Shown: in pieces, positions 3,676-6,060 of the stretch | Position numbering within the stretch: position 1 is the first letter of the stretch | Layout of the letters: each line of letters begins with the position of its first letter | DNA from: Promethearchaeota archaeon | Lineage (GTDB): Archaea; Asgardarchaeota; Lokiarchaeia; Sigynarchaeales; SOKP01 | Direction of reading: 5' to 3' | Length of the DNA: 6,060 nucleotides | Assembly: GCA_019894735.1 (NCBI GenBank) | Contig: JAGXOB010000136.1 | Location: 1 to 6,060, forward strand | The notes under the pieces: model-generated | Databases searched by the model: none | Told to the model about the DNA's origin: nothing | Seen by the model: the letters and a program-made list of their open reading frames with translations, nothing else | Program-made: the position numbers and the translations under genes

Positions 3676-6060
3676 TTATTTTTCTTTTAAAATTTTTGGT
3701 TTAAATATAGTAGATACTTCTTTTTTACCGATTCTTGCAACTCCAATTAACTTGTCAGCAAGTGAATATAACGCATTTGATGACTTTGGAAGAAACATTA
3801 ATAATTGAATAGAGTTGTTTTCTAACGTAGACTTTATCATTTGATAGGAGGCTTCTGAATTCTTATCGTCTAAAAACATTCCTGCTTCGTCAAACATACA
3901 TAATGGCGAAGGTTTAATTTCTTGTAGGGATAAGATTAAACTAATAGAAATCATTGAAATTTGGCCACCACTTAAGGCTGTGCAAGATTTTAACTGGTCT
4001 TTCGAGATAGCAGCTTTGATGTCTACGCCCAATTCTTCAAAATTACCTATTAGCTCAAGAGTGCAATAAGCTTTAATATCTGCAGATGTGAATTTTTTAT
4101 TGATTTTTGTATTTAATTCCTTAAGAACTATTTGAAACTTATCGAAATACGTTGTTTCCAATTTCTGTTCTGTTCTAATAGCTGCTTTAATGTCTTTTTC
4201 TATTTCTTTCTGATTTTTTATAATTTCTTTTAAAGCAGTAATAATCTGTTCTTTTTCTATTAGAAGAGAATCGTCGACATCTAAATAATTTAAAAGTTCT
4301 TTATCAATTTTTAGTATATCTTTATTAATATCTTCTATCCGGCGAATAATGATTTTTTCCTCTCTAATATAGGCTCCAATTTCAGATAAAATTCGTTTTA
4401 GATCGTCCTTCTTCATTCCTAATTCGTGTTGTAACGAAGATTGTCTAAAAAGTTCTTGTTCTAAGCTTAGTTTTACTTGAATATGTGCTTTATCTATCTC
4501 GGTCTTTTCTTTCTGGGTTATTACTTTTCGGTTCTGCGATTCAGCAATATTTACGTTAATAGATTGGATATCGTCTTCCAAATTTTCTAATTTTCTATAA
4601 ATTCCAAATGCTTTTTTATCTGACTTTTGGAAATCAGTTTTTTTCGCATCGTAGTTTAATTTGACTATAACTAAACTATTTTCATTAAAATTTATATTAG
4701 TATTGATTTCTTTTAATGATTCTATATTATCATTTAGTTTTTTATCCCATTTTTTTAGTTCAATGTTTAAATTATTTATTTCGCTTGGAATTTCCTTTAT
4801 TCTATTGTTCCAATCGAAAAATTCGGGCTCTTTTTGAGATTCAAAATCAGTAATTTTGCTCGCGAGGATTTTGATCTTATCTTTAATTTCTCCATTTTCT
4901 TGTTCTAATGAATAAATCTGATTATATAATTCATTCTTTTTTGAAGTTAACCTTTCTTTTTGCTTGTAATTGAACAAAAGGTCAGTAAATGATTCTTTTT
5001 TTCTAAAAATCTCACCCTGCTGCTTATCACATTTTGCTTGATTCACTTTTAATTCTAATATTTTATCGGTGAACAACTTTATTTCTTGTTCTAGTAGTTC
5101 AGATTGTTCCTTTTGAGTCCCTGCGCTTAGTAAACCTTTAAGGCGCTTTATGTGAGGGCTCTCATAAGCATATTTATACGATATAATCTGTTTACCTTGT
5201 AGAGTCACACACTTGCCCTTGAAAGCGCTTGTTTTATAAAGTTCTTTAGCAGAGAGATTGTCCTTAACAACAAGGCAATTTTTAACCTTAGAATATATAA
5301 CTTTTTGAATGTTTACGTCGTCATTAATAATTTTAATTAATTCTGCTAAATAACCTATTACTCCTGTCGCTGAAATTTTTGGAAAAGGAGTAATATTTAC
5401 CTTCTTTGGAATATAGAAATTGCAATACGCATTATATTTCTTTTTTAGTCTCTCTAATAAATTTAAAGTGTCCCAATCGCTCGCAATAAAACTATTAAGT
5501 AACCGTTCTCCTAAGACAGATTCGATTGCGTAGCTTAACTCGTCGTCATATTTTAAATACTCGATTATTGGTCCTATAACGCGATCATCTAATTCTCTTT
5601 TCTTAATTTCTTCCTTTAAAACATTAATATTAGGTGACAGAACGATTTTTCGCTCTCTTAATGCCGTTTGCAGTACTTTAAACTTTTGCAACCTTTTCGA
5701 GTTATCATATTCTAATCGCTCGATTTCCGCTCCTAAATTTAATAAATTAACAGTAAATTTCTTTAGCTCTGCATCTAATTGCTTCAGTAAATTGTTTGAA
5801 GGATTCTCTAAGAACCATTTATTTTTTTCAAGTTTATGGTCAATATCCATCAAACTTTGAAATAGGTCGTTGATATCTTTGTTAGTGCTTTCAATTATTC
5901 TTTCATTCTCTTGGATATTTCTAATATACCCATCTTTTTCACTAATTAGAATGTTATATTTTTCTAAAAACTCTTCATTCTCTTTAATTGTTCTTACGAG
6001 ATCGTTTTGCTCCTTAATCAAGTTATCAATACTGGTCTTTAAAGAGTGTTTATTCCTTTT
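3676..6060 (-). CDS. smc: SMC chromosome-organising ATPase (N-terminus beyond window)
   Basis: The reading frame is open through the right edge, so at least 794 residues are visible and the Walker A head half and part of the first coiled coil are missing. The in-frame TTG at 6021 is not a credible start. Counting from that codon as 1: coiled coil to about 135; hinge about 140-295 (VIGPIIEYLKYDDELSYAIE, then VLGERLLNSF, VKNCLVVKD, VTLQGKQI); second coiled coil about 300-640; C-terminal head after that. The head has the ABC signature LSGGQ (683-687), Walker B CMFDE (708-712) with the catalytic Glu, and a D-loop FLDDKN. The H-loop position reads FLPKSSN, so the usual His is absent. The hinge ends SYKYAYESPH instead of the common glycine-rich turn. 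SMC dimers use ATP to extrude and hold DNA loops in chromosome segregation. It leads a tight operon with kleisin and kite genes. Confidence 0.95.
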   Translation of the reverse strand, partial: KRNKHSLKTSIDNLIKEQNDLVRTIKENEEFLEKYNILISEKDGYIRNIQENERIIESTNKDINDLFQSLMDIDHKLEKNKWFLENPSNNLLKQLDAELKKFTVNLLNLGAEIERLEYDNSKRLQKFKVLQTALRERKIVLSPNINVLKEEIKKRELDDRVIGPIIEYLKYDDELSYAIESVLGERLLNSFIASDWDTLNLLERLKKKYNAYCNFYIPKKVNITPFPKISATGVIGYLAELIKIINDDVNIQKVIYSKVKNCLVVKDNLSAKELYKTSAFKGKCVTLQGKQIISYKYAYESPHIKRLKGLLSAGTQKEQSELLEQEIKLFTDKILELKVNQAKCDKQQGEIFRKKESFTDLLFNYKQKERLTSKKNELYNQIYSLEQENGEIKDKIKILASKITDFESQKEPEFFDWNNRIKEIPSEINNLNIELKKWDKKLNDNIESLKEINTNINFNENSLVIVKLNYDAKKTDFQKSDKKAFGIYRKLENLEDDIQSINVNIAESQNRKVITQKEKTEIDKAHIQVKLSLEQELFRQSSLQHELGMKKDDLKRILSEIGAYIREEKIIIRRIEDINKDILKIDKELLNYLDVDDSLLIEKEQIITALKEIIKNQKEIEKDIKAAIRTEQKLETTYFDKFQIVLKELNTKINKKFTSADIKAYCTLELIGNFEELGVDIKAAISKDQLKSCTALSGGQISMISISLILSLQEIKPSPLCMFDEAGMFLDDKNSEASYQMIKSTLENNSIQLLMFLPKSSNALYSLADKLIGVARIGKKEVSTIFKPKILKEK

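Noticed and set aside
3676..6021. TTG at 6021 as the start of the SMC gene
   Set aside because: The frame stays open to the window edge with coiled-coil-like residues, and the essential N-terminal Walker A half would be missing.
2497..6060. Wadjet/MksBEF-type plasmid defence operon
   Set aside because: The SMC has a standard-type hinge domain and long coiled coils, with ScpA/ScpB-like partners rather than MukB/JetC-like architecture, and no JetD nuclease is seen in the window.

Overview
The window is strongly AT-rich and looks archaeal. The reasons are TATA-like promoter boxes, tightly packed genes with Shine-Dalgarno signals or stop/start near-overlaps, an MglA-like small GTPase, and a divergent chromosome-organising SMC operon. 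Small GTPases of this kind next to genes of unknown function are common in Asgard archaea. An Asgard-type genome is therefore my best guess, but it is inference; no ribosomal or other marker gene is present to fix the lineage.

Layout, left to right. (1) Positions 1-183, minus strand: the first 61 codons of a gene that runs off the left edge, probably a RimK-type ATP-grasp ligase. (2) Positions 184-264: a short divergent promoter region. (3) Positions 265-864, plus strand: a 199-residue protein of unknown function with an N-terminal coiled coil and an alpha/beta C-terminal part. (4) Positions 865-1006: a non-coding gap with a TATA-like box inside a perfect 9-bp inverted repeat. (5) Positions 1007-2456, plus strand: a two-gene unit of an unrecognised 271-residue protein followed, after one base, by a small Ras-superfamily GTPase whose G3 motif lacks both the usual Asp and the catalytic Gln. 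(6) Positions 2457-2496: a 40-bp convergent junction. (7) Positions 6060 down to 2497, minus strand: a compact SMC operon in the order smc (N-terminus beyond the right edge), scpA-like kleisin, scpB-like winged-helix subunit.

How the genes work together. The three minus-strand genes encode the parts expected of a complete prokaryotic condensin: the SMC ATPase, the kleisin that bridges the heads, and the kite subunit that binds the kleisin. All three are divergent. The SMC has lost the His of its H-loop and the glycine-rich end of its hinge, so this may be a specialised or second SMC complex rather than the ordinary one. The plus-strand pair looks like a GTPase switch with a dedicated partner. 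Nothing in the sequence directly links the GTPase pair to the SMC operon: they are convergent and differ in base composition. The most interesting candidates here are the divergent SMC operon and the unusual GTPase with its orphan partner.
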